Source: Anaerolineales bacterium (GTDB lineage Bacteria; Chloroflexota; Anaerolineae; Anaerolineales; Villigracilaceae). Taken from it: a stretch of DNA of 48,125 bases. A program made the position numbers and the translations under genes. The DNA lies in the NCBI GenBank assembly GCA_025056175.1, contig JANWWK010000060.1, positions 1 to 48,125 of the forward strand. Reading direction: 5' to 3'. Position 1 is the stretch's first letter. Every line of letters begins with the position of its first letter. Below, in pieces: positions 17,567-25,836 of this stretch. The notes under the pieces are model-generated. The model was given only the letters and a program-made list of their open reading frames with translations, ran no database searches and was not told the origin of the DNA.

Positions 17567-18182
17567 AACGCTGCCCGGTCTGGCTCTGGAGCGAGAACTG
17601 TGGCAGCGTGACATTCGGCTGGTGGCGGGCGTGGACGAGGCCGGGCGTGGCGCGCTGGCGGGGCCGGTGATGGTGGGGGTGGTCATTCTGCCCGACAGGT
17701 CCGACCTGGAATGGTCACTGGGGGGCGTGCGTGATTCCAAGCAGATGACACCCCACCAGCGAACTGTTTGGGCAGCAAAAATCAAAGAAATTGCGCTGGC
17801 CTGGTCGGTGGGGGCTGCACAGGCCGATGAAATTGATGCGCTTGGCATTTTGCCGGCTACGCGGCTGGGTGTCACGCGTGCTTTACAGTCTCTTCCGTTT
17901 CAGCCCGATTTTCTCTTGATGGATTACCTTCCCTGTCCGGGTCTTACCGTTCCACATCGGATGATGCCGAAGGGCGAAAGCCACTCCTTGAGTATTGCGT
18001 GCGCTTCGGTGCTGGCAAAAACGGAACGCGACTCAGTCATGCAACTTCTGGATGGGCAGTATCCTGGCTATGGCCTGGCTCGTCACAAGGGATATGGCAC
18101 GGCGCTGCACCGCGCGGCGATTCGCGCGTTGGGATATTCCCCCATTCATCGCCGAACGTTTGTGTTTTCGGAGGACAGGTAG
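17559..18182 (+). CDS. rnhB: Ribonuclease HII
   Basis: 207 residues from ATG 17559 (alternative in-frame ATG 17541), overlapping the end of the glycosyltransferase gene. All family motifs are present: GVDEAGRGALAGPVMVGVVI with catalytic Asp-Glu, RDSKQMTPHQR, a further acidic residue in LLMDYLP, KGESHSLSIACASVLAKTER, and GYGTALHRAAIRALGYSPIH. It cleaves the RNA strand at ribonucleotides embedded in DNA. It converges with the FemAB-like gene, with three bases between the stop codons. Confidence 0.95.
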   Translation: MIETLPGLALERELWQRDIRLVAGVDEAGRGALAGPVMVGVVILPDRSDLEWSLGGVRDSKQMTPHQRTVWAAKIKEIALAWSVGAAQADEIDALGILPATRLGVTRALQSLPFQPDFLLMDYLPCPGLTVPHRMMPKGESHSLSIACASVLAKTERDSVMQLLDGQYPGYGLARHKGYGTALHRAAIRALGYSPIHRRTFVFSEDR

Positions 18183-18185
18183 AGG

Positions 18186-19370
18186 TCAGGCGCTCTCGCG
18201 GCTGGCGTGCTTCCATCTGGCTTTGCCGCGCGCACGCATCCAATCCAGCACTTTGGGCATGATTCTGGTGTAAATTGCATACCAAACTGGATGAGGGACA
18301 TAATCCCACGCGCCGAGCGTGCGTATTACTTCCCCGCCCAGTCCTTCTTTGAAGCGAAAAACTCCCCACATCGGGTCATTTTCATTGAAAACATCCGGTG
18401 CGCCCCACAGGTCGTATATGCGGCATCCGTGCCTTTGCGCCCATTGGATTGCTTCCCATTGCAAGAGATAGTTTGGCATTTTCTCGCGGTGTGCCTCGCG
18501 GCTCATGCCATAAACGTAATAGGCGCGCCCGGCGAACGCAAAGAGAAAGACCGCTGCAATCGGTTCCCCCTCCACTTCCGCAATCAAGGCTTCGGCAACG
18601 GGCATTTCGTTCGATGGAGCAGGATGGTTGGATGAAAATAGCGTCCACACGGTGCGGTAATAGGCTTCTTCGCGGATGACAAAACCATCGCGTGCAGCGG
18701 TTTCGGCATACATACGATAGAGCAGGGGCCAATCGGCGGGGGTGCCGGGCCGCACGCTGACCCCTTTCCTGGCAGCCAGGCGGAGGTTGTAGCGCGTTTT
18801 TTGCTTCATGCGCGCCAGCATCTCTTCTTCCGACAGGCTGACATCGAGCAAGACGGTGTTGCGGAATTGAATCTGTTCCTCCGAAAAATGCCACCCCCGG
18901 TGCAACCAGTCGGCGCGAACGGTCTCCCCTGCCGGTTCAGGCACTTCGCTTTCCGTGCCGGGAATGCCCTTTCCCAGCACTACATCGGGGTCGCACTTCA
19001 AAAAAATTGCGCTCTGCTGGCGCCCAAAACGCTCTAAATCATCCAGCACTCGTTTCCGGAGCGGTGTATCGCTCCAGTCCAGGTTTGGACCTTTGGGGCA
19101 ATAGAGCAGTGAAAGCCGGGCTGCCATTCCCCCGGAAATGACCGTTTTTTTCAGCACCATTGCTGCCGCGCGAATTTCTTGAGCGTTTTCCGGTTGTACA
19201 GCACTTGCCTGGGGAGTGTGACGGATAACCGTACACTGTTCTGCATCCCAAAGCAAATAATATGGTTGCCAGCCGTAACGCGCTTTCACCTGTCCCCATT
19301 GCCAGGTTTGCAAGAAATGCGGGTTGGGAAGATGGGCGATTATTTTGTTCCAGAACGTAACGAAATCCAT
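18186..19370 (-). CDS. FemAB/peptidoglycan bridge-type aminoacyltransferase
   Basis: 394 residues of the FemABX-like GNAT superfamily: N-terminal HFLQTWQWGQVKARYGWQPY, the KQKTRYNLRLAARKGVSVRP motif that marks lipid II:glycine glycyltransferases, LYRMYAETAARDGFVIREEA, and the C-terminal RIYDLWGAPD and YALE-like end. Such enzymes add amino acids to lipid II peptide side chains using aminoacyl-tRNA. Whether this bacterium makes a cross-bridge is not known from the window. A TATAAT ends nine bases before the ATG. Confidence 0.88.
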   Translation of the reverse strand: MDFVTFWNKIIAHLPNPHFLQTWQWGQVKARYGWQPYYLLWDAEQCTVIRHTPQASAVQPENAQEIRAAAMVLKKTVISGGMAARLSLLYCPKGPNLDWSDTPLRKRVLDDLERFGRQQSAIFLKCDPDVVLGKGIPGTESEVPEPAGETVRADWLHRGWHFSEEQIQFRNTVLLDVSLSEEEMLARMKQKTRYNLRLAARKGVSVRPGTPADWPLLYRMYAETAARDGFVIREEAYYRTVWTLFSSNHPAPSNEMPVAEALIAEVEGEPIAAVFLFAFAGRAYYVYGMSREAHREKMPNYLLQWEAIQWAQRHGCRIYDLWGAPDVFNENDPMWGVFRFKEGLGGEVIRTLGAWDYVPHPVWYAIYTRIMPKVLDWMRARGKARWKHASRESA

Positions 19371-19379
19371 AGGCCTGTG

Positions 19380-19385
19380 ATTATA
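19380..19385 (-). promoter_or_regulatory. -10 box of the FemAB-like gene
   Basis: TATAAT on the - strand (19385-19380), nine bases before ATG 19370. The transcript would have a leader of only two or three bases. Confidence 0.6.
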
Positions 19386-19477
19386 CTCAACCTACCCCTG
19401 TCTTTTGGGGTATTTCCAGGTTGGGATTGTTATGTAAGAATGCGAGAGTTCGTCCCACCATCTCCAGGAGATTTTTT

Positions 19478-20344
19478 ATGAAAAAACACTTTTTTCCCTT
19501 GTTCCTGCTCGTTCTGGCAGGTTTGGCTTGTAACCTGCCATTTTCTTCTGGGGCGGTGCCGCCTACGGTTTTGCCTGTAGCGTCGTCTGTCCCCACTGTT
19601 TCTTTGCCTGCGTCTGCACCCACGCCCACGCTTCCCGTTGCTACCGCAGGGGGCTTCGCTGTGTCGCTCTCTTCTTCTCTGGCGGAAGGCTACCTGCTCG
19701 AAGTTGTCCCGGAAGTGTCGGATGAAAACGCAGCCGGTCCCTGGTCAATTGCGCCTGCCCATCTCCTCATTCGCTTGCCAAATTACCCCTTGCAGGGCAA
19801 ATTTCATGAACCCCGGCTTGTGATTTACCCTGTTTCATCGCTGATTGAAATGAATGAAGGCGCGGCTTATAACTTCAAAAGGTTACAGGAAATTCTCGGT
19901 GCGGGTGGCGGGGTACCGGCTTCGCCGCAAGACCTGCCTGGTGTGTTCTTTTTCAACGCAGGCGGTCTTTTTGTTTCTAACCTTTCGCGGTTACCGTTTC
20001 AAAATGGGCAGGGCATACGCTGGCTGACCGAATATGCTCAGTATTTTGCCCCGGTGAACAACTTTGAGCTGTTCTATTTGTATCAAGGCTTAAGCCAGGA
20101 CCAGAATTTCTACGTGATTGCTGTCCTTCCAGTGATGCACCCGGCGCTGGCGATGGATGACAATCCCAACGCGGCGCTGCCTCCAGGTGGAATTCCTTAC
20201 CCGGCAGAAGATTGGAGCCAGGCGGAAGAATACTACCGGCAAGTTGGCAACTTGCTTGAAAACACGCCGCCCGATTCTTTCACACCGCGCCTTTCCGATT
20301 TAGACGCCTTGATAGCCAGTTTGAACGTTTCCCCGGCACCCTGA
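19478..20344 (+). CDS. Putative lipoprotein, function unknown
   Basis: 288 residues from ATG 19478 with CCAGGAG upstream. Basic start MKKHF, hydrophobic core and a probable lipobox LAGLAC (C18), slightly atypical at -3 (Gly). A Pro/Thr/Ser/Val-rich spacer follows (about 25-60), as in many Chloroflexota surface lipoproteins. The body has no motif I recognise: ISSLIEMNEGAAYNFKRLQE-type segments and a tyrosine/asparagine-rich middle. Probably on the outer face of the membrane. Confidence 0.78.
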   Translation: MKKHFFPLFLLVLAGLACNLPFSSGAVPPTVLPVASSVPTVSLPASAPTPTLPVATAGGFAVSLSSSLAEGYLLEVVPEVSDENAAGPWSIAPAHLLIRLPNYPLQGKFHEPRLVIYPVSSLIEMNEGAAYNFKRLQEILGAGGGVPASPQDLPGVFFFNAGGLFVSNLSRLPFQNGQGIRWLTEYAQYFAPVNNFELFYLYQGLSQDQNFYVIAVLPVMHPALAMDDNPNAALPPGGIPYPAEDWSQAEEYYRQVGNLLENTPPDSFTPRLSDLDALIASLNVSPAP

Positions 20345-20401
20345 AGCGTGCGAATTCGGCGCGCGGCGCATGTGTTATTGGCCATAGAGCGCGGCGGGGA
20401 T

Positions 20402-20410
20402 TGGTATAAT
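20402..20410 (+). promoter_or_regulatory. Extended -10 promoter of wecC
   Basis: TGGTATAAT (TGn extended -10), followed after 16 bases by AAGGAG (20427-20432) and GTG at 20439. Confidence 0.65.
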
Positions 20411-20438
20411 GGGCAGAGTTTTTCTCAAGGAGCTCTGC

Positions 20439-21758
20439 GTGAAATTCAACAAAATTTGCATTTTGGGGCTGGGCTACATCGGATTGCCCACCGCCACCAT
20501 GTTTGCTGCCAACGGCGTGAAAGTCGTTGGCGTAGATACCAATCCCCACGTCATCGAAACGCTGCGCGCCGGACGTTTGCATATTCACGAACCCGGCCTG
20601 GGGGAAATGTTGCAAAAAGCGATTGCCAGCGGCAATTTGAGCGTTGCCTCAGCGCCAGAACCGGCGGATGCTTTTCTGATAGCGGTTCCAACGCCGTTTT
20701 ACGAAAACCAAACCGGTGAATATCGCGGCCAGCCCTACAAGAAGGCTGATATGCGTGCGGTGACTTCGGCAACCGAAGCGATTGTGCCGCATTTGCGGAA
20801 GGGCAATCTTGTGGTGCTGGAATCCACTTCCCCGCCGCGCACGACGGTTGACCTGGTTGTTCCCATCCTGGAGACCTGCGGGTTGAAGGCGGGTTCTGAT
20901 TTCTACGTTGCCTATTCGCCGGAGCGCGTTTTGCCAGGACAGATTTTGCGCGAACTGGTGGAAAATGCGCGCGTCATCGGTGGCATTACCCCCGAATCGG
21001 CACAGGCAGGCGTCGAACTCTACGCAACGTTTGTGCGCGGCCCCATCCACCCCACCGATGCGACGACCGCTGAGATGGTCAAATTGATGGAAAATACGTA
21101 TCGAGACGTGAATATTGCGATTGCAAACGAGTTTGCACGCCTGGCAGAGCGTTTTGGTGTGGATGTGTGGGAGGCCATTCGTCTTGCCAGTTTGCATCCG
21201 CGCGTCAAGATTCTCAACCCCGGTCCTGGCGTGGGGGGACACTGCATCAGTGTAGACCCATGGTTTTTCGTGGAAACGGCCCCCGATTTGGCGCAACTGA
21301 TTTGGATGGCGCGCCGCGTGAACGACGAACAACCCCATTTTGTGGTGGAGAAGGTGCGGCGTGCATTCGGCCAGCCCTTGAACGGTAAACGCATTGCGGC
21401 TTTGGGTCTGGCCTATAAGGCCGATGTGGACGACCTGCGCGAAAGCCCGGCGGTTGAAGTCGTTCATCTACTTCAGCAGGAGGGGGCGGTTGTTACAGCC
21501 TTTGAGCCATATAAACCTGAAAACGGATTGCCCGGCATTCATTCTGCTATGTCGTTGGAAGCCGCACTTCAATCGGCGGAGGCAGTTTTGTTCCTGGTCG
21601 GTCATACCCAGTTCCGTGCGTTGACGCCCGCGCAATTGGCTGCTCTTACGCCGGCGCGAATTCTGATTGATACCGTTAATGTACTGACCGGTTCGGATTG
21701 GACAGCAGCAGGGTTTCAACTCTGGCGTTTGGGAGCGGAGAAGCGGATAAACGGCTAA
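20439..21758 (+). CDS. wecC: UDP-N-acetyl-D-mannosamine dehydrogenase-type nucleotide sugar dehydrogenase
   Basis: 439 residues from GTG 20439; a longer frame from 20409 lacks a binding site and starts in the promoter. N-terminal Rossmann fold ICILGLGYIGLPTA, middle FVRGPIHPTDATTAEMVKLM and ENTYRDVNIAIANEF, and active-site C269 in PGPGVGGHCISVDPWF, the WecC-type form. A C-terminal UDP-binding domain follows (GLAYKADVDDLRESPAVEV). It oxidises UDP-ManNAc twice to UDP-ManNAcA for cell-surface polysaccharide. No epimerase (wecB) is adjacent. A related UDP-sugar substrate is possible. Confidence 0.9.
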   Translation: MKFNKICILGLGYIGLPTATMFAANGVKVVGVDTNPHVIETLRAGRLHIHEPGLGEMLQKAIASGNLSVASAPEPADAFLIAVPTPFYENQTGEYRGQPYKKADMRAVTSATEAIVPHLRKGNLVVLESTSPPRTTVDLVVPILETCGLKAGSDFYVAYSPERVLPGQILRELVENARVIGGITPESAQAGVELYATFVRGPIHPTDATTAEMVKLMENTYRDVNIAIANEFARLAERFGVDVWEAIRLASLHPRVKILNPGPGVGGHCISVDPWFFVETAPDLAQLIWMARRVNDEQPHFVVEKVRRAFGQPLNGKRIAALGLAYKADVDDLRESPAVEVVHLLQQEGAVVTAFEPYKPENGLPGIHSAMSLEAALQSAEAVLFLVGHTQFRALTPAQLAALTPARILIDTVNVLTGSDWTAAGFQLWRLGAEKRING

Positions 21759-21791
21759 CCTTTTTGTGTATCAGAACCGTTGGGCTTGTTG

Positions 21792-21797
21792 TATAAT
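21792..21797 (+). promoter_or_regulatory. -10 box, leaderless GTG start
   Basis: TATAAT six bases before GTG 21804. The expected +1 is the G of the start codon, and there is no ribosome binding site. Confidence 0.65.
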
Positions 21798-21803
21798 CGA
21801 ATC

Positions 21804-22763
21804 GTGCGCAGAATGGTTCACGGTTTGATTTTGGTGTTGCTTCTGACCGGTCTGTTTTTGGTTGGAGGCAAAGATGCGCTGGCGCAGGGTGGCACTTCGC
21901 AGTATTTTCCCGATACAGGCCACAACGTCAGCGGTGAGTTTTTGCTGTTCTATCAGAGCGTTCCCAACGCACAGTTTGTGTTTGGCTCACCGATAACGGA
22001 ACAGTTTACTGACCCTACGACCGGACGGCTGATTCAATACTTTCAGCGGGCGCGTTTTGAGTATTTTCCTGAATTGCCTGTCGGCCAGCGCGTGCGAGTG
22101 TCTCCGTTGGGTGAATATGTATATCAGCGCGTGCCAAACGAGGGCCAGGTAAACGTCTTTACCCCTATCGGTTGCCGTTATTATGCGGAAACTGGGTATT
22201 CTATTTGCTACGCTTTCCTGGAATTCTTCGATAAAAACGGTGGTGAAGCCATCTTTGGCAAACCCAAATCACCTTTTGTGTTCTACAATGGGCGCATTGT
22301 CCAGTATTTTGAGCGAGCGCGTTTCGAGTGGTATCCCGAATATCCCGATGGGCAGCGAGTTGTTCTGGCCGAGTTGGGACGTATCTACTTTGACCTGGTA
22401 GGCGAAGACCCGAACCTGTTGCAACCGGTGAAGGCCGATGCCTTTCCTGGCAATGTGACCAAAATCTATGCGCGCGCTTTTACCTGGAAAGCCGTTACCC
22501 GCGCTGAAGATACCCAAACAGTGTATGTGGTGGTACAAGACCAGACGCTTTCTCCCGTTGCAGGCGCAACAGTTATTTTGACGGTTAACTGGCCGGGCGG
22601 TGGTGCGCAATCTCTGGCGCAGACGACCAATCAGTACGGTTTGGTGATTTTATCTTTCCCCGTACAGGCGCAGCCGCACGGCAGTCTGGTAACTGTTCAG
22701 GTGGAAGTGCTGTATCAGGGCTGGAAGAGCGAAACGGTCACGTCGTTTCGCATCTGGCAGTAA
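21804..22763 (+). CDS. Secreted protein with two QYF-x-RARFE repeats and an Ig-like C-terminus
   Basis: 319 residues from GTG 21804 (ATG 21813 possible). Signal peptide 1-27 (MRRMVHGLILVLLLTGLFLV, cleavage after DALA). Two repeats of about 72 residues (34-107 and 126-196) share a Y(F/Y)x(D/E)TG start, F(L/F)xF, FG(S/K)P, then QYF(Q/E)RARFE, (Y/W)(F/Y)PE, GQ(R)V and LGxYxY/F. Residues about 225-319 resemble a bacterial Ig-like domain (PVAGATVILTVNWPG, TTNQYGLVILSFPV). Function unknown; surface binding is an inference. Translated from a probable leaderless mRNA. Confidence 0.78.
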   Translation: MRRMVHGLILVLLLTGLFLVGGKDALAQGGTSQYFPDTGHNVSGEFLLFYQSVPNAQFVFGSPITEQFTDPTTGRLIQYFQRARFEYFPELPVGQRVRVSPLGEYVYQRVPNEGQVNVFTPIGCRYYAETGYSICYAFLEFFDKNGGEAIFGKPKSPFVFYNGRIVQYFERARFEWYPEYPDGQRVVLAELGRIYFDLVGEDPNLLQPVKADAFPGNVTKIYARAFTWKAVTRAEDTQTVYVVVQDQTLSPVAGATVILTVNWPGGGAQSLAQTTNQYGLVILSFPVQAQPHGSLVTVQVEVLYQGWKSETVTSFRIWQ

Positions 22764-22788
22764 GGCATTCTCTCAGGGGACGAGATAA

Positions 22789-23478
22789 TTACGCACCAAA
22801 GAGTGATTTCCAATCGAATACAGGTCCATCTTTGCAGGCCAGAAGGCTTACGCGCGAAGTTGTCACCGCGCAAACGCCGCATTCGGCCATGCCTGCACAG
22901 GCCAGGGGCGTTTCCACGAGTATTTCTATCGTGTAGCCATTGAGTTGCGTAGACGAATTGGTTGCAAGAAGCCTCTGGAATGTCGAGAGTGCGGTGCGGG
23001 GGGTGTCGAGCGCCAGGTAATCTGCCCAGCGGATGGTCTCAGTCAGGGCTGTGAGCGGCAATATCTCGATGTCAGGCGGCAGGTTTGCAGGCGGGGTATG
23101 GCTCAACAGAGTGATTTCTGCGTTTTGGTTCACTGCTGGTTCAATCAGAGCAAGCAGCCGGGCTGGTGTGTTTCCCAGTGCAGCCAGTGCTACGCGCCGG
23201 GCAGTGCGTGGCAGGTGAAAGCCGCGTCCCAGTGGACCGCGCAGAGTCAGGATTGTGCCGGCAGTCCATGCAACTGGCAGGGGGGCGGCTGCGTAGAATC
23301 CCCTGGAGTGGCTGCCAGCCCGAAAAACGGGAACCGCCAGCGGACGGGTTGTTTCGGAAGGTGCATGGGCAAGCAGGTATTGCCCGGGCGCGGGAACCAG
23401 GGTTGGGTCGCAGAGAATGCGCGCTGCGCGTTCATCCTGCATAAATGTTTCATCAATTTGGCCGCTTCCAATCCGCAT
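22789..23478 (-). CDS. PyrK-like iron-sulfur flavoprotein (dihydroorotate dehydrogenase electron transfer subunit family)
   Basis: 229 residues. A ferredoxin-reductase-like fold: PAPGQYLLAHAPSETTRPLA (FAD-binding region), TILTLRGPLGRGFHL, and a C-terminal [2Fe-2S] motif C194-x5-C200-x2-C203-x11-C215 ending LLACKDGPVFDWKSL, as in PyrK. PyrK passes electrons from PyrD to NAD+. Neither pyrD nor another partner is next to it, and it lies between a secreted repeat protein and an SPFH protein, so the partner is open. It converges with the 21804 gene. Confidence 0.78.
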   Translation of the reverse strand: MRIGSGQIDETFMQDERAARILCDPTLVPAPGQYLLAHAPSETTRPLAVPVFRAGSHSRGFYAAAPLPVAWTAGTILTLRGPLGRGFHLPRTARRVALAALGNTPARLLALIEPAVNQNAEITLLSHTPPANLPPDIEILPLTALTETIRWADYLALDTPRTALSTFQRLLATNSSTQLNGYTIEILVETPLACAGMAECGVCAVTTSRVSLLACKDGPVFDWKSLFGA

Positions 23479-23496
23479 GGCTGAATCGTATCACGT

Positions 23497-23502
23497 TATA
23501 AT
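23497..23502 (+). promoter_or_regulatory. -10 box of the SPFH gene
   Basis: TATAAT, then AAAGGAGGAA (23511-23520) and ATG 23524, a conventional leader unlike the leaderless genes nearby. It lies in a 45-base divergent intergenic gap. Confidence 0.6.
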
Positions 23503-23523
23503 GGTGTTCAAAAGGAGGAACTA

Positions 23524-24564
23524 ATGAATATCGCGCAAACTGTTCAGTTCGTGGCTTCGATGGCCTGGCTGTTGACCGTTGTTTTTGGTGCGGTTGCGCT
23601 CACGCGCGCCGGACGCGGACAGAACGCTAAAGGGCTTTCGACGTTGTTTCTGGTTTTTTTGGCTGCTGCCATTGTTCTAACCGGCATTGGCGCTGGCCTG
23701 GTGTTTATTGAGCCAGATGAAATCGGTGTAGTGATTACAGCCCTTGGTGAGGGCGGTATTCGCCCGGAACCCCTGCCTTCGGGTTTGCACTGGATTGTGC
23801 CGTTTGTCAACCGCGTGGAACGTTACTCGATTCTACGGCAAACGTATACCATGTCTTCGGTGGAAATTGAAGGTGTGCAGCGTGGGGATGACTCGATTCA
23901 GGTGCGCACCAAAGACGGCCAGCAGGTCTATGTGGATGCCTCTGTGATTTATGCAATAGACCCGATGAAGGCGATTGATTTATATCGCACCTGGCGGAAT
24001 GGTTATGAAACCGGCCTGGTGCGTCCGGTGGCGCGCGGGGTTATCCGGGATGTCGCTTCGCAATATGGCGTTGAAGAAATCGTCAGCACCAAGCGCAGTG
24101 AAATGGAGCAATTGATTACGCAGGAATTGCAGCGCGTTTTCGAGCGCAATAATCTGGTGCTTCAGGATTTCGTCTTGCGAAACATTCGCTTCAGTGAGGA
24201 GTACGCCGCAGCGGTGGAGCAAAAGCAGATTGCCGAGCAACAGGCACAACAGGCGCGCTTTGTGGTGGAACAGAAGAAGCAGGAAGCCGAGCAGGCGCGG
24301 CAGATTGCTCAGGGGCAGGCCGATGCGGCAGTGATTGCGGCCAAAGGTGCAGCAGAAGCGCGCATCATTCAGGCGCAAGCCGAGGCCGAAGCCCTGCGGC
24401 TGATTGCGAAGGCTCTAGAGGAAAACCCCAACCTGTTGACGTATCAATACATCACCAAACTCGCGCCCGGTATTCAGGTTATGCTTGTTCCAAACGATAA
24501 TCCCTTCCTGTTGCCGCTGCCGAATCTCACCCCAACCCCTCCCACCCCCGCGACGCCGCAATAG
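23524..24564 (+). CDS. SPFH/band 7 (prohibitin-like) membrane protein
   Basis: 346 residues with a strong ribosome binding site. Two N-terminal hydrophobic helices (about 8-27 and 40-62), then a band 7 domain: FIEPDEIGVVITALGEGGIR, GLHWIVPFVNRVERYSILRQ, KDGQQVYVDASVIYAIDPMK, and the coiled coil with QKQIAEQQAQQARFVVEQKK and AAEARIIQAQAEAEALRLIA. It ends in a Pro/Thr tail. These proteins form oligomers in membrane microdomains and often modulate proteases such as FtsH. Monocistronic, closed by a terminator. Confidence 0.92.
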   Translation: MNIAQTVQFVASMAWLLTVVFGAVALTRAGRGQNAKGLSTLFLVFLAAAIVLTGIGAGLVFIEPDEIGVVITALGEGGIRPEPLPSGLHWIVPFVNRVERYSILRQTYTMSSVEIEGVQRGDDSIQVRTKDGQQVYVDASVIYAIDPMKAIDLYRTWRNGYETGLVRPVARGVIRDVASQYGVEEIVSTKRSEMEQLITQELQRVFERNNLVLQDFVLRNIRFSEEYAAAVEQKQIAEQQAQQARFVVEQKKQEAEQARQIAQGQADAAVIAAKGAAEARIIQAQAEAEALRLIAKALEENPNLLTYQYITKLAPGIQVMLVPNDNPFLLPLPNLTPTPPTPATPQ

Positions 24565-24590
24565 AATGTGAACGGCTCTGTTTGATGAGA

Positions 24591-24621
24591 AGCAGGGAGT
24601 GGTAAAATCTCCCTGCTTTTT
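24591..24621 (+). terminator. Terminator of the SPFH gene
   Basis: AGCAGGGAG (24591-24599) pairs with CTCCCTGCT (24609-24617) followed by TTTT. It lies only 26 bases before the selD start. Confidence 0.9.
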
Positions 24622-24646
24622 ACTTTGCTGATGGGAGCCCGTGCAA

Positions 24647-25732
24647 ATGAACGACCATGCTACTTCGGGGCGTCAAATTCGCCTGACGACTCTCTCCAGC
24701 TGCGCTGGCTGAGCATCGAAGTTGAATGCGGAAACGCTGGCGCAGGTTCTGCGTCCTCTCTCTGCTTTGTTTCAGCCGGGTGATTATCCGGATTTGCTGG
24801 TTGGGCTGGAGGGCCCTGATGATGCCGCCGTCTGGCGGCTGGATGACGAGCGCGCTCTGGTGGTGACCACCGATTTCTTTACGCCGGTGGTGGATACTCC
24901 CTATGAGTACGGTGCCATTGCGGCGGCCAATTCACTTTCCGATGTTTATGCCATGGGAGGGCTGCCGTTTCTGGCGCTGAACATTGCGGCTTTGCCGCCC
25001 GATTTACCGATGGAGCTCTCCGCTGAAATTTTGCGCGGCGGCGCCGAGAAGTGCCGTGAGGCCGGCGTGGTGGTGGCGGGCGGGCATACCGTGCAGGATA
25101 AGGAACCCAAGTTTGGTCTGGTGGTGATTGGTTTTGTACATCCGCAAAGGATGATGACCAAAGGCGGCGCGCAGCCCGGAGATGCGCTGGTGTTGACCAA
25201 ACCGCTTGGTTTTGGCGTGACGACAACGGCACTCAAGCGCGGTCTGGCTTCCCCTGAAGATGTGCAGGAAGCGGTTGCCTGGATGAGCCGCTTGAATGCG
25301 AAGGCTGCCCAACTGGCCCGTGAGTTCGGTCTGCGCGCTGGGACCGATGTGACCGGTTTTGGTCTGCTCGGTCACGGCTGGGAGATGGCGCGCGCTTCGG
25401 GCGTGCGCCTGGTGCTGGATTTTGCGCGGATTCCTTTTCTTTCTTGCGCCCGCAAATACGCCGAACAGTGGACGTTTCCGGGTGGTTCGGCAGATAACCG
25501 TCTGTTTTATGGGCAATATGTCCAGTTCGATGCGCGTATATCCGAAATGGAGCAAATGCTCCTGTTCGATGCACAAACCAGCGGCGGCCTGTTGCTTTCC
25601 GTTCCGGCGAAACATTTACCTGCTATGGAAAAACGTGCGGCTGAACTTGAACAGCCGCTATGGGTCATCGGCCGGGCGGAAGAAGGCGAGGGGATTCTGG
25701 TGATTCGAGAAGGAAACGCATCAGGAGTTTAG
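24647..25732 (+). CDS. selD: Selenide, water dikinase, selenocysteine-containing
   Basis: 361 residues if UGA at 24710-24712 is read as Sec. ATG 24647 follows GGGAG. The start reads MNDHATSGRQIRLTTLSSCA, then G21, Sec22, A, S, K25, and continues in frame into LNAETLAQVLRPL. This aligns with the E. coli SelD active site RLTQYSHGAGCGCK, with Sec22 at catalytic Cys17 and K25 at Lys20. Other motifs: GPDDAAVWRL, TTDFFTPVVDTPYEYGAIAA, VVAGGHTVQDKEPKFGLVVI and TDVTGFGLLGHGWEMA. It makes selenophosphate from selenide and ATP. An ORF starting at TTG 24722 would lose the catalytic segment. selA, selB and tRNA-Sec are not in the window. Confidence 0.93.
24713..24755 (+). promoter_or_regulatory. Candidate bacterial SECIS element in selD
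   Basis: Downstream of the UGA, GGCGCAG (24739-24745) pairs with CTGCGTC (24749-24755) (one G-U) around loop GTT. The loop begins 34 bases after the UGA with G in first position. As I recall, bacterial SECIS elements have an apical loop roughly 16-37 nt downstream with a G near its start, so this fits. Not verified by folding. Confidence 0.6.
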
Positions 25733-25836
25733 TGGATTTTGACGTACGCACACACCATCATCACGGTACAAAGTTCAGGTTGCGTTACAATACTCTTCCG
25801 CTTTTATATGCCGAAGTTCAAGAAATTTTATAAAGC

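Noticed and set aside
24722-25732. SelD starting at TTG 24722
   Set aside because: It removes the catalytic Sec/Lys segment that is plainly encoded upstream across an in-frame UGA.
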